Source: Brevundimonas aveniformis DSM 17977 | GTDB taxonomy: Bacteria > Pseudomonadota > Alphaproteobacteria > Caulobacterales > Caulobacteraceae | DNA length: 64,000 bases | Assembly: GCF_000428765.1 (NCBI RefSeq) | Contig: NZ_AUAO01000003.1 | Coordinates: 434,001-498,000, forward strand | Direction of reading: 5' to 3' | Shown here: positions 17,734-27,558 of the stretch, piece after piece | Layout of the letters: each line of letters begins with the position of its first letter | Numbering within the stretch: position 1 is the stretch's first letter | Notes under the pieces: generated by a model | The model's database searches: none | Seen by the model: only the letters and a program-made list of their open reading frames with translations | What the model was told of the DNA's origin: nothing | Program-made: the position numbers and the translations under genes

Positions 17734-18897
17734 ATGACCGCGCGCAACCGACAGATGTCCTTCTATGAATTCTTCGCTGGTGGAGGCATGGCACGTGCTG
17801 GACTTGGCGATGCGTGGACTTGCCTGTTCGCCAACGATTTCGACGCCAAGAAGGGCTTCACGTATCAAGCCAACTGGGGGACCGGTGGTGAGCTGACCAT
17901 CGGGGATATACGCGACCTTGAAGCGAGCGCCTTGCCCGGCGCCCCAAACCTCGTCTGGGGCAGCTTCCCCTGCCAAGATCTCTCATTGGCAGGTGCCGGG
18001 GCGGGCCTCGCCGGTGCGCGGTCCGGCACCTTCTATCCCTTTTGGGACCTGATCCGGAGATTAGTGGACGATGGACGAGCACCGGATCTCGTGGCTGTCG
18101 AAAACGTGTGCGGCACGCTGACGTCGCACGGCGGCGAGGACTTTCGCGCCATCTGCCGAACCTTCTCAGAGGCCGGGTATCGCTATGGAGCCCTCGTCAT
18201 CAACGCGGACCTCTTCGTCCCACAATCTCGACCCCGCCTGTTCGTCATCGGCGTTCGGGCAGATGTCCCGATCCCACTGGAACTTTTATCGCCGGAAGCG
18301 ATCGGCCCGTTCCACACCCGCGCCCTGAGCCGCGCGATCGATACTCTCTCTCCAGAGGTTCGTGAGAACCTCGTCTGGTGGAATGTCCCCACTCCCGAAA
18401 GGCGTCAAAGCACGTTTGCGGATCTGATCGAGGACACACCTGACAGCGTCGTCTGGCATAATCAGCTCGAGACCAAGAAGCTGCTCGACATGATGTCGCC
18501 GGTGAACTTGGCCAAGGTCGAGGCCGCCAAACGCGCCGGGCGGCGCATGGTGGGCGGTGTCTACCGCCGGACCCGTCCCGACGGCCAAAGGGTCAAGGTG
18601 CAGCGGGCCGAGGTCCGGTTCGACGATGTGGCGGGATGTCTGCGAACGCCGGCGGGCGGCTCCAGCCGCCAGATCATTCTCGTCGTCGACGGTCCGCGGG
18701 TTAGATCTCGCCTCATCTCAGCGAGGGAGACAGCCCGCCTGATGGGCCTTGAGGACAGCTACATCCTCCCGAACCGCTACAATGAAGCCTATCATTTGAC
18801 GGGCGATGGCGTTGCCGCTCCCGTCGTCCGGCACCTGGCCCGACACGTTTTCGAGCCCGTGCTGGCGGCCGCTCCGGCTTTGCGTCAGGTCGCCTGA
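17734..18897 (+). CDS. DNA (cytosine-5)-methyltransferase
   Basis: 387 residues from ATG 17734, with GGAG five bases upstream; the reading frame stays open back to 17548 but that part looks non-coding. Canonical motifs are in order: I (FYEFFAGGGMARAGL), IV with the catalytic Cys (GSFPCQDLSLAG), VI (ENV), VIII (QSRPRLFVIG), IX (RETARLMGL) and X (GDGVAAPVV). It immediately precedes a GIY-YIG nuclease whose ATG follows the TGA without a gap, so it should be the protective methyltransferase of a type II system. The target site is not deducible here. Confidence 0.93.
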   Translation: MTARNRQMSFYEFFAGGGMARAGLGDAWTCLFANDFDAKKGFTYQANWGTGGELTIGDIRDLEASALPGAPNLVWGSFPCQDLSLAGAGAGLAGARSGTFYPFWDLIRRLVDDGRAPDLVAVENVCGTLTSHGGEDFRAICRTFSEAGYRYGALVINADLFVPQSRPRLFVIGVRADVPIPLELLSPEAIGPFHTRALSRAIDTLSPEVRENLVWWNVPTPERRQSTFADLIEDTPDSVVWHNQLETKKLLDMMSPVNLAKVEAAKRAGRRMVGGVYRRTRPDGQRVKVQRAEVRFDDVAGCLRTPAGGSSRQIILVVDGPRVRSRLISARETARLMGLEDSYILPNRYNEAYHLTGDGVAAPVVRHLARHVFEPVLAAAPALRQVA

Positions 18898-19623
18898 ATG
18901 GCGGGTCCTCTGCAGTTGGAGGACGGCTCTCACCTGCCTCCCTTTGAAACAGAAGATCTGCGCGCCAATCTGGCTGCGTTTCTCGACTCCGGTTTTGACG
19001 ATCCATCAGGCCTGAGGGTGCGGGTCGGGAATTATAAGTGGGGCGTCTACGCTTTCTTCGACTACGACGGCGAACCCATCTACGTTGGCCAGACTAATGA
19101 GATGCTGCGCACCCGCATTCGGCGGCACCTCACCAATCAACGGACGGACGCCGTGGCGATGTCCGTCCTCGACCCTTTTGAAGTCTATGAGATCGAGGTC
19201 TGGCCGCTTCCGGATCTCCAGCAAGTCAGTGGCAAAGACGTTGAGGCCAAACGTCGCCTCGACGCTCTAGAGCGGCTGATCACCGAACAGGCGGTGGAAC
19301 GGTCGACCTTCAAGGCGATCCTAAACGAGAAGGATCCTCCGCCGGGCGTTCTGGCTGTCGAGGCTCCGCGATCGTTGCGCGGGCGGATCGTCTCGGATCG
19401 AGTCTTCGAACTCCGCTCCCATCCAGACTTTCGTATCGCACGGCGCGCTCTCGTGATCTCACGTTTGGCGCAGGTGATCTCCGAGCGGAAAGTCCAAGGG
19501 GGCCTCCGGCGAGTTCTCAAGACGCAGGCGCGACGATTACAGTGGCTTGCGGAGAGGCGCTATGAGGCCCTCGGTGGAGCCGCCTCGGTTGAACATGAAG
19601 ACGTGCTCGACGGCGGCACCTAG
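18898..19623 (+). CDS. GIY-YIG family restriction endonuclease
   Basis: 241 residues. The GIY-YIG core reads WGVYAFFDYDGEPIYVGQT near residues 43-61, followed by RTRIRRHL and an acidic strand (EVYEIEVWPLPD). GIY-YIG restriction enzymes such as Eco29kI pair with C5-methyltransferases, and this gene starts right after such a gene. A basic C-terminal tail (VLKTQARRLQWLAERR) could bind DNA. It is likely a type II enzyme cutting unmodified sites; the cleavage site is unknown. Confidence 0.82.
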   Translation: MAGPLQLEDGSHLPPFETEDLRANLAAFLDSGFDDPSGLRVRVGNYKWGVYAFFDYDGEPIYVGQTNEMLRTRIRRHLTNQRTDAVAMSVLDPFEVYEIEVWPLPDLQQVSGKDVEAKRRLDALERLITEQAVERSTFKAILNEKDPPPGVLAVEAPRSLRGRIVSDRVFELRSHPDFRIARRALVISRLAQVISERKVQGGLRRVLKTQARRLQWLAERRYEALGGAASVEHEDVLDGGT

Positions 19624-19805
19624 CCTGGCACTCCCATACTGAGCCATCCCGGTGCAGGACTGGCTGGGCAAGCACGGCTTCCGGCAGACCTGCCCCGGCA
19701 ACGGACCTCGAAGCCGCACCGAATGACGGTCGTTCGGCGGCGACTACAGCTTTCCCTCCCTCGGAGCACGGCGCAACCTGTGCTAGTACCATCCTGGGAG
19801 GGTAC

Positions 19806-22061
19806 GTGCTCACACAGATCAAGAAGATCAAAAGCTTAGGCGTATTCGACAATTACGCCTCACCGCCGGAGCTGAAGGCTTTTGAGCGGTTCAACGTCAT
19901 TTACGGTGAGAACGGCTCCGGCAAGACAACGCTTTCCCGGCTTCTCGCCTGCCTTCAGGCGGGCGAGCACAAGGACTACCCGAGCCTCGAATTCAGCGTC
20001 GATACGCAATCGGGGTCGCTGACCCACGGCCAGAAGTACGTGCGGAACGTCCGCGTCTTCAACAGCGACTTTGTGGAAGCCAACATTGGCCGGTTCGACG
20101 GTCCTCTTCGTCACATCCTGATCCTGGGCGAGGAGAACAAGGCGGTCGCGGCAGAGATCAAAGCCGAGGTCGCGACCCGCGACGGCCGGACCAAACGGCT
20201 TCAAGATATCGCCGCCGCCGTCACGAAGCTGGAGAACGAGCGCGGGAAAATCTTCTCGACCATCGCCAAGACCATCGGCGAGGCGACCAGCGGTTCGACC
20301 CTGCGGAACTATCGCAAGCCCGACGCCGAAACCGCCTTTGGCAAGCTTGCGAACCCCAAGTCGCTCAACCACTCCGAACTGGAAATCCACCGCGCCACCG
20401 TGCGGCAGGAGCAGATGCCGGAAGTCGGCAAGCTCAATGTCCCCGGCATCATTGAGCCCGAGACTGGCAAGACCATCGGGCCGGTCGGGGCCGCGCACGC
20501 GCTAGCAAAGCGGTGCACGGCACTCACGATGCGGTCGGCGCAGTCAGCCGTCATTGCGCGGCTTGCAAGTTATCCGGACATCGCGGCCTGGGTTGAGGAA
20601 GGCGTCACCCTCCACAAGCACCACGCCAGCGACACCTGCGAGTTTTGCGCCCAGCCACTGCCGGCGGCCCGATTGAAGGCCCTTGCGGATCACTTCAGCG
20701 TCGAGGACCAGCAACTCAAGGCGGAGATCGACCGCGAGCGGGTCTGGATCGCCACCGTGCTGGAGGCCCTTGGCGGCTTCACACTGCCGGATCGCCTCGC
20801 GCTCTACTCAGAGCTTCGCGCCGACTACGACACCGCAGTCGCGGCCTTCGAGAATGAAATGGAGGCCGTCAGAGCGCGGGTGGCCGCCGTTGACGGCCTG
20901 CTCGCTGAGAAGCTGACGCGGCGTACAGAAGCTTATGACGGCGTGGCCCAATCAGATGCAGAAGCATTGAAGGCGGCCCTCACAGCGATTGCCGATGTGA
21001 TGGAGAGGCACGACACCAAGACAAAAGGCTTTGAAGCCGAGAAGGTGGCGGCCCGAAATGCCATCGAGGCCCACTATCTCCTGACCGTCAAGGCACAGGT
21101 CGAGGAGGTGGCGGCAAAAATCGCCACCTACAAAGCCGAGGAGACGTTGCTCAACGACGGCGGGGACGGCCTGCCCGACAAACGAAGCCTTGCCGCAATC
21201 ACGCAGTCGATCATCGAAAAGCAGGCCCAGATCTCGAACGAGCACAAGGGCGGCGAGGAGCTTACCGCGCACCTGAAACAATTTCTCGGCCGCACCGATC
21301 TCGTCTTCGAGAACAACAAGGACGGCTATGTCGTCCTGCGACGGGGAAAGCCTGCGAAGCGTCTCAGCGAAGGGGAGAAGACCGCCATCGCCTTCCTCTA
21401 TTTCCTCGTCCAGCTGAAGGATCAGGACTTCGACCTGGCAGAGGGCGTGGTCGTCATCGACGATCCCATTTCCAGTCTTGATTCAGGCGCGATCTATCAG
21501 GCGTTTTCGTTCCTGAAAAACGTCACGCAAGACGCCAAACAACTCTTCATCCTGACCCACAATCACGAGTTCCTGCGGCTCGTAATCAACTGGTTCCAGA
21601 ACCTGCCGAACTCTCTCGGTAAGAAGTCGTATGCGATGGTCCTGTGCTCCGAGACTGCGGCCGGACGCTCCGCCCGCATCACGGCACTCGACCCGCTTTT
21701 GATCGAACACGCGACCGAATACCACTACCTTTTCAAGGTGCTCTACACATTCCAGTCGGACGGCACGATCCTCAGTTGCTACCACGTGCCGAACGTGGCT
21801 CGGAAAGTCCTTGAGACCTTCCTCGACTTCCATCTGCCCTCCAACATGTCGCTCTATCGCAAGCTTGATGAGACGGACTTCGACCCGCACAAAAAGACGG
21901 CGATCTTCAAGTTCACCAACGACCTGTCGCATTTCACCGGGAAGGGTTTCGATCCCGCCTTGGTCTCTGAAACCCAGAAGAACACCGCATACCTTCTGGA
22001 GATGATCAAACAGGTGGCTCCCCTGCATTACGCCGGGCTTGAGGCGTTGGCCAAAGGTTGA
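19806..22061 (+). CDS. rloC: RloC-like AAA ATPase with zinc hook, putative anticodon nuclease
   Basis: 751 residues from GTG 19806 (GGGAGGG just upstream). Walker A GENGSGKT (34-41), coiled-coil arms around a CEFC zinc hook (278-281), ABC signature LSEGEK (520-525), Walker B VVVIDDP (548-554) and THNH (584-587) place it in the AAA_13/RloC/PrrC group. RloC is the zinc-hook member. After the ATPase, R666-x3-E670 and H709 (NDLSH) match the Arg-x3-Glu and His arrangement reported for the PrrC/RloC anticodon nuclease triad. It follows the restriction-modification pair, the context expected for a back-up that cuts tRNA once restriction is breached. Nuclease activity is inferred. Confidence 0.8.
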   Translation: MLTQIKKIKSLGVFDNYASPPELKAFERFNVIYGENGSGKTTLSRLLACLQAGEHKDYPSLEFSVDTQSGSLTHGQKYVRNVRVFNSDFVEANIGRFDGPLRHILILGEENKAVAAEIKAEVATRDGRTKRLQDIAAAVTKLENERGKIFSTIAKTIGEATSGSTLRNYRKPDAETAFGKLANPKSLNHSELEIHRATVRQEQMPEVGKLNVPGIIEPETGKTIGPVGAAHALAKRCTALTMRSAQSAVIARLASYPDIAAWVEEGVTLHKHHASDTCEFCAQPLPAARLKALADHFSVEDQQLKAEIDRERVWIATVLEALGGFTLPDRLALYSELRADYDTAVAAFENEMEAVRARVAAVDGLLAEKLTRRTEAYDGVAQSDAEALKAALTAIADVMERHDTKTKGFEAEKVAARNAIEAHYLLTVKAQVEEVAAKIATYKAEETLLNDGGDGLPDKRSLAAITQSIIEKQAQISNEHKGGEELTAHLKQFLGRTDLVFENNKDGYVVLRRGKPAKRLSEGEKTAIAFLYFLVQLKDQDFDLAEGVVVIDDPISSLDSGAIYQAFSFLKNVTQDAKQLFILTHNHEFLRLVINWFQNLPNSLGKKSYAMVLCSETAAGRSARITALDPLLIEHATEYHYLFKVLYTFQSDGTILSCYHVPNVARKVLETFLDFHLPSNMSLYRKLDETDFDPHKKTAIFKFTNDLSHFTGKGFDPALVSETQKNTAYLLEMIKQVAPLHYAGLEALAKG

Positions 22062-22184
22062 TCAGCCATCAAATCTTGGAGCGACCTCTGAACTCCTCAG
22101 GGCGCTGAGCAGACCTTCTTGACGGCAGCAAAGAGCCCATAGCCGAACTTAGCCCGTGCGAGCGCGCTTGCTCGAGCTTGCACT

Positions 22185-22400
22185 TGGAAATGGGTACTCA
22201 ATCCGTTTCGCGGAGAGAATCTGCGGTCTCAGGCCCCCGAACCGCTCACCAAAGGCGCCACAGAGAGTCAGAGATCCGCGCCCGTGAGGTTCGCAAGCCG
22301 CGGAACACGCGCAACAATACCCCGGATAAATTTATTCAATAAAATCAATAGGGTATTGCTGGCGGGCACGTAGGGATACGAACGCTCGGTACCCATTGCT
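22185..22400. repeat. Direct repeat copy A with decayed tRNA-Ser 3' end
   Basis: Matches positions 22485-22700 at an exact 300-bp offset. The first about 180 bp differ at two positions only (22281 and 22285). The last about 33 bp correspond to the 3' end of the tRNA but carry five or more substitutions that break the T stem. Likely an old attachment site or a partial duplication next to the tRNA. Confidence 0.85.
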
Positions 22401-22484
22401 CCAACCCACGGAAGCTCCGGCGCATTTCCAGAAATCCTAGGCCGAACCTCGCCTTTGCCGCACAGGTCACGCCTTGGCGCTGTG

Positions 22485-22700
22485 TGGAAATGGGTACTCA
22501 ATCCGTTTCGCGGAGAGAATCTGCGGTCTCAGGCCCCCGAACCGCTCACCAAAGGCGCCACAGAGAGTCAGAGATCCGCGACCGCGAGGTTCGCAAGCCG
22601 CGGAACACGCGCAACAATACCCCGGATAAATTTATTCAATAAAATCAATAGGGTATTGCTGGCGGAGACGGAGGGATTCGAACCCTCGGTACCGGTTACC
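22485..22700. repeat. Direct repeat copy B, ending inside the functional tRNA-Ser
   Basis: Partner of 22185-22400. Its right end runs into the 3' half of the intact tRNA-Ser gene, so the repeat joins the tRNA 3' flank and the tRNA end. This is the usual layout of a tRNA-based integration site. Confidence 0.85.
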
Positions 22701-22751
22701 CGGTACGACGATTTAGCAAACCGTTGCCTTCAGCCACTCGGCCACGTCTCC
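22660..22751 (-). tRNA. tRNA-Ser(GCT)
   Basis: The acceptor arms GGAGACG (22751 downwards) and CGTCTCC (22670-22664) pair fully, followed by G and an encoded CCA (22662-22660). The anticodon GCT (22717-22715) lies in a TTTGCTAA loop. A long variable arm and a T loop with TTCGAAT are typical of tRNA-Ser. It reads toward the accessory island, with its 3' end at the island border. Confidence 0.95.
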
Positions 22752-22847
22752 GGCAGGCGCGTGACCTACCGGGCGGCGGCGGCTTCCGCAAGGGGCTCTG
22801 ACGCCCCCGTTAACGGGAATTCCACCGGCAAGCGACACAATAGGCGC

Positions 22848-24401
22848 ATGTCGAACTCCGCCCGCATCCGCATTCCTGGCGACCCGCCCCCGCAAAGGGG
22901 CCTGGATGCGGCTGGACTCCAGGCCATGGCCGCCAAGGCGCTGGGAGCTCCGGATCCGCGCAATCGGCGTGGCCCCTTCCGCCCTGAAAAGCTGGTCAGC
23001 AGCCGTAAGCGCCAGTCTGAGCGCCTGTCATCCTTCTATTTTCGCGGCATCGACATTGCGTGCCTGATCAGCCTGACCCTCGCCTTGATGCTGGCGTCGG
23101 GCACGTCCCCGATGACCGCTCCGGTTGCCGCCGTCGCCCCCCTGGCGACGGCGGTTCTGGTCGCACTGGTCGCCTTGAGAGGGATGCGGCTGTATGGATT
23201 CGCGCGGGGCGAACGGCTGGATATTCATCTGCTCAAGGTGGCGACCTCCTTAGCCCTGGGGACCCTGGCCGGCGCGTTCGTCGCTATCCCTATCGGCCAG
23301 ATATCTACGCTGACGCCGCTGACCGAATGGGCGATGGCCGGTGCGGCTCTGATCGGCCTTCTGCATGCCCTGTGGTGGGGGGTCGTCAATCAGTGGCGGG
23401 CCGACGGTCGCCTGACGCCATCGATCGCCATCGTTGGAGCCACAAAACACGCCGAGCGCCTGATCAATGAGGCCTTGCGCCGTCGCGACATGAATGTGCT
23501 GGGGGTTTTCGATGATCGGCTGGGACGCGCCCCGGACGCCGTGGGTGGTGTGCCCGTTCTGGGCGATCTCGACGCGCTGGTCAGTCATCGCCTGACACCG
23601 TACCTGGACCACATCGTGGTCGCGGTTGATCCGTCAGCCCGCGCCCGTGTCGGACAGATCACCCAACGCTTGGCCATCCTGCCCAATGCCGTCTCGCTTG
23701 TGGTGGATCAGGACGGCGAAGACGCACGCGATGCCTCGCTGGCGCGCCTTGCCCGGTCGCCACTGGCCTCGATTGATGGGTCGCGGGACCCCGACCGGGT
23801 CGCGTTCGCCAAGCGCCTTCAAGACCTGGTTATCGGCGGCACCATGCTGTTTGGGCTGGCCCCACTTCTCGCCCTGGTCGCCGTCGGCATCAAGATGGAC
23901 AGCCCCGGTCCGATCTTCTTTCGCCAGCGCCGCCACGGCTTCAACAACGAGGAAATCCTAGTCTGGAAATTCCGCACCATGCGCCACGAGACAGCGGATG
24001 CGACGGCCGCCCGTCAGGTCACGGCCGACGATGACCGGATCACCCGTTTCGGCAAGTTTCTGCGCAAGACCAGCCTGGACGAACTTCCACAGCTTCTCAA
24101 CGTGATGAAGGGCGAAATGTCTCTGGTCGGGCCGCGCCCGCACGCTGTCGGAATGAAGACCGGCGATACCGAATCCGCCCGCCTGGTGGCTGAGTATGCC
24201 CACCGCCACCGGATGAAGCCGGGCATGACCGGCTGGGCCGCCATCAAGGGCTCTCGTGGTCCCCTGCATAGCGCAGGCGACGTCAAGCGTCGCGTCCAGC
24301 TAGACATCGACTATATCGAGCGCCAATCCTTCTGGCTGGACGTCTGGATCATTCTGGTGACCGCGCCTGTGTTGCTCGGCGACCGCGCGACGGTGCGTTA
24401 G
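22848..24401 (+). CDS. hfsE: Holdfast initiating glycosyltransferase (undecaprenyl-phosphate sugar transferase)
   Basis: 517 residues from ATG 22848. The open frame continues upstream through the tRNA-Ser, so the longer form is rejected. An N-terminal set of membrane segments ([14 protein letters not shown] and others) and a CoA-binding-like middle lead to a C-terminal bacterial sugar transferase domain: [56 protein letters not shown] and GMTGWA. It should move a hexose-1-phosphate to undecaprenyl phosphate, the first step of holdfast repeat assembly. First gene of an hfsEFGH-type run. Confidence 0.85.
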   Translation: MSNSARIRIPGDPPPQRGLDAAGLQAMAAKALGAPDPRNRRGPFRPEKLVSSRKRQSERLSSFYFRGIDIACLISLTLALMLASGTSPMTAPVAAVAPLATAVLVALVALRGMRLYGFARGERLDIHLLKVATSLALGTLAGAFVAIPIGQISTLTPLTEWAMAGAALIGLLHALWWGVVNQWRADGRLTPSIAIVGATKHAERLINEALRRRDMNVLGVFDDRLGRAPDAVGGVPVLGDLDALVSHRLTPYLDHIVVAVDPSARARVGQITQRLAILPNAVSLVVDQDGEDARDASLARLARSPLASIDGSRDPDRVAFAKRLQDLVIGGTMLFGLAPLLALVAVGIKMDSPGPIFFRQRRHGFNNEEILVWKFRTMRHETADATAARQVTADDDRITRFGKFLRKTSLDELPQLLNVMKGEMSLVGPRPHAVGMKTGDTESARLVAEYAHRHRMKPGMTGWAAIKGSRGPLHSAGDVKRRVQLDIDYIERQSFWLDVWIILVTAPVLLGDRATVR

Positions 24402-24405
24402 GGCG

Positions 24406-25854
24406 ATGTTCTGGCGCGGTCTGGTCGGCTATCTCCCCGCCAACATTGTGCAGGGACTGGTCGGTGTTCTCACCCTGCTGTTCTTCACGCGCCTGCTGAG
24501 CGCGCACGAGTTCGGGCAATACGCCCTGGCCTTTTCAGTGATGAGCCTGGCGCACGTCGCCTGCTTTACCTGGATCGAGGCCGCCATGGCGCGGTTCTGG
24601 GCCGCGCAGTCTTCTCCCGAAACCATGCGGGCGCACTTTGCGACGCTTTACCGAACATTTGGGTGGATCACCGCCGCCTATCTTCCCGTGGCAGCGGCCT
24701 TTGTGTGGCTGTGGCCCCTGGACCATCACCTCAAGCTCGCCGTCGCTGTGGGGCTGGTCGGCGTTCCAATGCGGAGCGCCTTTCGACTGATCCAGGAACG
24801 CCAACGCGCCGAGGGGGCCGTCATGGCCGCCTCCAGCCTGGACATCGCAGTGACCCTGGGAGGCTTTGCCATCGGCATCGTAGCGGCTTTGCTGGGCGGC
24901 GGTGGGTCGGCGCCGCTGGTTGGCCTCGCCGTTGCCCCCTTCCTCGCGGCCCTGCTCTTCACACCGGGGGAGGTCCGCAAAGGGCGTCAGACGCCGCCCG
25001 AGCCGGCGCGCGCACGCGTCTATGCGGCCTACGGCTATCCGATTGCGGCGTCCCTGATTTTGGCGCTGGTCCTGTCGTCCACGGACCGGCTGCTGTTGGC
25101 GGCGTTCCTGGATGAGGCGGCGGTCGGGGCCTATCATGCGGGCTACAGCCTCGCCAACCGAACGCTGGATGTCATCTTCATCTGGCTCGGGGCCGCCTCT
25201 GGGCCGGCCCTGGTAATGGCGCTGGAACGAGGCGGCCGCGCGGCCCTCAAGACAGCGGCGCGTGAACAGGCATCGACCTTTGTGCTGATCGCACTGCCGG
25301 CCGCCGCAGGCCTGGCGCTCGTCGCCCAACCGCTCGCCGAGTTGATCATTGGCGAACAGCTTCGCGAAACAGCCGCCGCCATCACCCCCTTGATAGCCTT
25401 GTCGGCCCTCTTCGCTGGTCTGACGACCTACTATTTCCATCAGGCCTTTACCCTCGCCCGGCGCACCGGCCTGTTGCTGGTGGCCATGGCCATCCCTGCC
25501 GGACTGAACCTGGTGCTCAATCTGGTGCTCATTCCGCGAATGGGTGTGATGGGTGCCGCCCTGGCGACGGCGCTCAGCTATGGCCTGGGCCTGGTGGCCT
25601 CTGCGGCGCTTGGAGCCCGTGCCGTCTCCTTGCCGATCCCGGGGGCAGCCATTGTGCGCTGCGGGCTTGCAACTCTGGTCATGGCGGTTGCCGTCTGGCT
25701 GGTACCGGCTTCAGGCGGTCTGGTGGAGCTGATCTCCAAGGCCACAGTCGGGGCTTTGGTCTATGGGGCGGTTGCCTGGCTCATCAACGCCGCCGGCGTG
25801 CGTGACCACGGCTCACAGGTTCTCAAGACCTTTCAGGCAAGATGGGCCGCATGA
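24406..25854 (+). CDS. hfsF: Holdfast lipid-linked polysaccharide flippase (Wzx/MATE-like)
   Basis: 482 residues, about 12 hydrophobic segments, polysaccharide-transporter fold (LLFFTRLLSAHEFGQYALAFSVMS near the N-terminus). It starts four bases after hfsE and overlaps hfsG. In holdfast synthesis it would flip the lipid-linked repeat across the inner membrane. Assignment rests on length, hydrophobicity and position in the hfs order. Confidence 0.85.
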   Translation: MFWRGLVGYLPANIVQGLVGVLTLLFFTRLLSAHEFGQYALAFSVMSLAHVACFTWIEAAMARFWAAQSSPETMRAHFATLYRTFGWITAAYLPVAAAFVWLWPLDHHLKLAVAVGLVGVPMRSAFRLIQERQRAEGAVMAASSLDIAVTLGGFAIGIVAALLGGGGSAPLVGLAVAPFLAALLFTPGEVRKGRQTPPEPARARVYAAYGYPIAASLILALVLSSTDRLLLAAFLDEAAVGAYHAGYSLANRTLDVIFIWLGAASGPALVMALERGGRAALKTAAREQASTFVLIALPAAAGLALVAQPLAELIIGEQLRETAAAITPLIALSALFAGLTTYYFHQAFTLARRTGLLLVAMAIPAGLNLVLNLVLIPRMGVMGAALATALSYGLGLVASAALGARAVSLPIPGAAIVRCGLATLVMAVAVWLVPASGGLVELISKATVGALVYGAVAWLINAAGVRDHGSQVLKTFQARWAA

Positions 25855-26801
25855 AACGTAGCGCGCCCAAAACCCGAGCGATGACCGACAACGCTGCCTG
25901 GCGCACTGCGCGTCCTGCGGTGTCTGTTCTGGTGCCCTTCTTTCGGGATGATCCCAGCGGATTGATCGAGGCGCTGTCGGATGAGGCCCAGGCCCTGGCC
26001 GGCTCGGTTGAGCTGATCCTTTTGGATGACGGTTCCGGTGACGACGCTCTGGCCGAGCGGGTTACGGGCCTGGTCCAGGCATCGCGCCTGCCCACACGTT
26101 TCATCCGCTTGAAGAAAAATGAGGGACGCTCCCGGGGACGCAACCGACTGACCACGTCGGCGCGCGGCGGCAGTTTCCTGTTTCTGGACTCCGATATGCT
26201 GCCGGATGATCGGCGCTTTCTGCAAACCTGGGCCGATCTGGTCGCGCGCCAGGACCCGGCGGTCGCCTTCGGTGGTTTTTCTCTGTTGCAGGCCCCGCAG
26301 GACCGCGCCTTTGCTGTCCATCGCGCCATGTCGCAAAAGTCCGAGTGCATCCCCTACCAGGAACGCGCGCTTCAGCCTGAGAAGTACGTCTACACCTCAA
26401 ACCTACTGGTTCGCCGTGATGTGTTCGAGGCCGAGGCCTTCGATTCGGAATTCTCGGGCTGGGGTTGGGAAGATGTCGAATGGGCGATGCGCGTGGCGCG
26501 GCGGTTCCGTGTCGTCCATCTGGACAATCCGGCGACCCACCTCGGCCTTGAGAGTGCCGACAAGCTGGCCGGAAAATACGAACAATCCGTGGCCAACTTC
26601 GCCCGCGTTGTGGACCGGCATCCCGACTTTGTCAGCCAATATCCCAGCTATCGCGCCGCCCGCCTGCTCAAGTCGGCACCTGGCGTGCGCCGGTGGCGCT
26701 CGCTGTTCAAGAAGGCCGCCCTTGACGAACGCGTCCCGGTGGCGGCTCGGGCCTTTTCCCTGAGGCTGTATCGCGCCGCCCTCTATTCGGAGGCGGTATG
26801 A
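25851..26801 (+). CDS. hfsG: Holdfast family 2 glycosyltransferase
   Basis: 316 residues from ATG 25851, overlapping the hfsF stop by four bases; an in-frame ATG at 25842 is possible. A GT-A nucleotide-binding start (VSVLVPFFRDD, ILLDDGSGDDA), a metal-binding LDSDM and a C-terminal acceptor region (SGWGWEDVEWAMR) show a family 2 glycosyltransferase. It would add a sugar to the growing lipid-linked holdfast repeat at the inner face of the membrane. Its stop overlaps hfsH by ATGA. Confidence 0.85.
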   Translation: MKRSAPKTRAMTDNAAWRTARPAVSVLVPFFRDDPSGLIEALSDEAQALAGSVELILLDDGSGDDALAERVTGLVQASRLPTRFIRLKKNEGRSRGRNRLTTSARGGSFLFLDSDMLPDDRRFLQTWADLVARQDPAVAFGGFSLLQAPQDRAFAVHRAMSQKSECIPYQERALQPEKYVYTSNLLVRRDVFEAEAFDSEFSGWGWEDVEWAMRVARRFRVVHLDNPATHLGLESADKLAGKYEQSVANFARVVDRHPDFVSQYPSYRAARLLKSAPGVRRWRSLFKKAALDERVPVAARAFSLRLYRAALYSEAV

Positions 26802-27556
26802 GTGCGCTCGAGCCCTATTCGCCAGACCGTTCGCTGAAGGGCAAGCTGCGGCGACGCTGGGCGCGCGCCGTTCATCGGCGACCGATTGGGGGGGCGATCG
26901 ACGGTCCCCTGATCTCGTTCAGCTTTGACGATTCACCCCGCTCTGCTGCCACGGCCGGTGCCCAGATCCTTGAGGCCCACGGCAAGCGGGGCACTTACTA
27001 TGTTTGCGCGGGCCTGGACGGCAAACCCGGCCACATGGGCGACTACGCTGACCGGCGTGACTATGCCGACCTTTCCGTTCGCGGCCATGAGATTGCCTGC
27101 CACACCTTCAGTCACCTGGACTGCGGCAAGGCCTCCGAACCTGACATCGACCGTGACGTTGACCGCAACATCGAAGCCCTGAGCGAGGTCGGCATCACCA
27201 CCCGCCATTTCGCCTATCCCTATGGTGACGTTTCGCCCGGTGCAAAACGTGTTCTGAATCGCCGCTTTGGATCCCTGCGGGCTCTGCATCCGGGGCTGGT
27301 GACGCCGGGCACCGACCTGAACCAATTGCCTGCCGTGGGGATCGAGGGACCGGAGGGCGAACGTCGGGCCGCAGGCTGGATCGACCGGGCCATCCGTCAA
27401 CGAGTGTGGTTGATCCTGTACACCCACGATGTGCGCGAGACGGCATCGGACTGGGGCTGCACGCCTGACGCCTTCGATCGACTGGTTCGGCGCGCGTCGG
27501 CAGGTGCCCATGTCGCGCCGGTAGGCACCGTCCTTGGCCGGCTCGGGATTGTCTGA
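26798..27556 (+). CDS. hfsH: Holdfast polysaccharide deacetylase
   Basis: 252 residues. A carbohydrate esterase 4-like fold: catalytic and metal Asp in FSFDDSP (near residue 46), metal histidines in HTFSH (near 105), FAYPYGD, and the end motif YTHDVRE. In Caulobacter HfsH removes acetyl groups from holdfast N-acetylglucosamine, needed for cohesion and anchoring. Coupled to hfsG by a four-base overlap. No signal peptide is visible, which fits a cytoplasmic enzyme. Confidence 0.87.
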   Translation: MSALEPYSPDRSLKGKLRRRWARAVHRRPIGGAIDGPLISFSFDDSPRSAATAGAQILEAHGKRGTYYVCAGLDGKPGHMGDYADRRDYADLSVRGHEIACHTFSHLDCGKASEPDIDRDVDRNIEALSEVGITTRHFAYPYGDVSPGAKRVLNRRFGSLRALHPGLVTPGTDLNQLPAVGIEGPEGERRAAGWIDRAIRQRVWLILYTHDVRETASDWGCTPDAFDRLVRRASAGAHVAPVGTVLGRLGIV

Positions 27557-27558
27557 TC

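Larger units (their letters stand above)
22062..22847. other. Gene-free island border with direct repeats and tRNA-Ser
   Basis: 786 bp between the RloC-like gene and hfsE. It holds two copies of a 216-bp repeat and the tRNA-Ser(GCT) gene. Reading frames cross it but none has coding character. The stretch at 22,401-22,484 between the repeats has no feature I can name. Confidence 0.7.

Noticed and set aside
22455-22847. Upstream extension of the hfsE reading frame
   Set aside because: It passes through the direct repeat and the tRNA-Ser gene, so it cannot be part of the protein.
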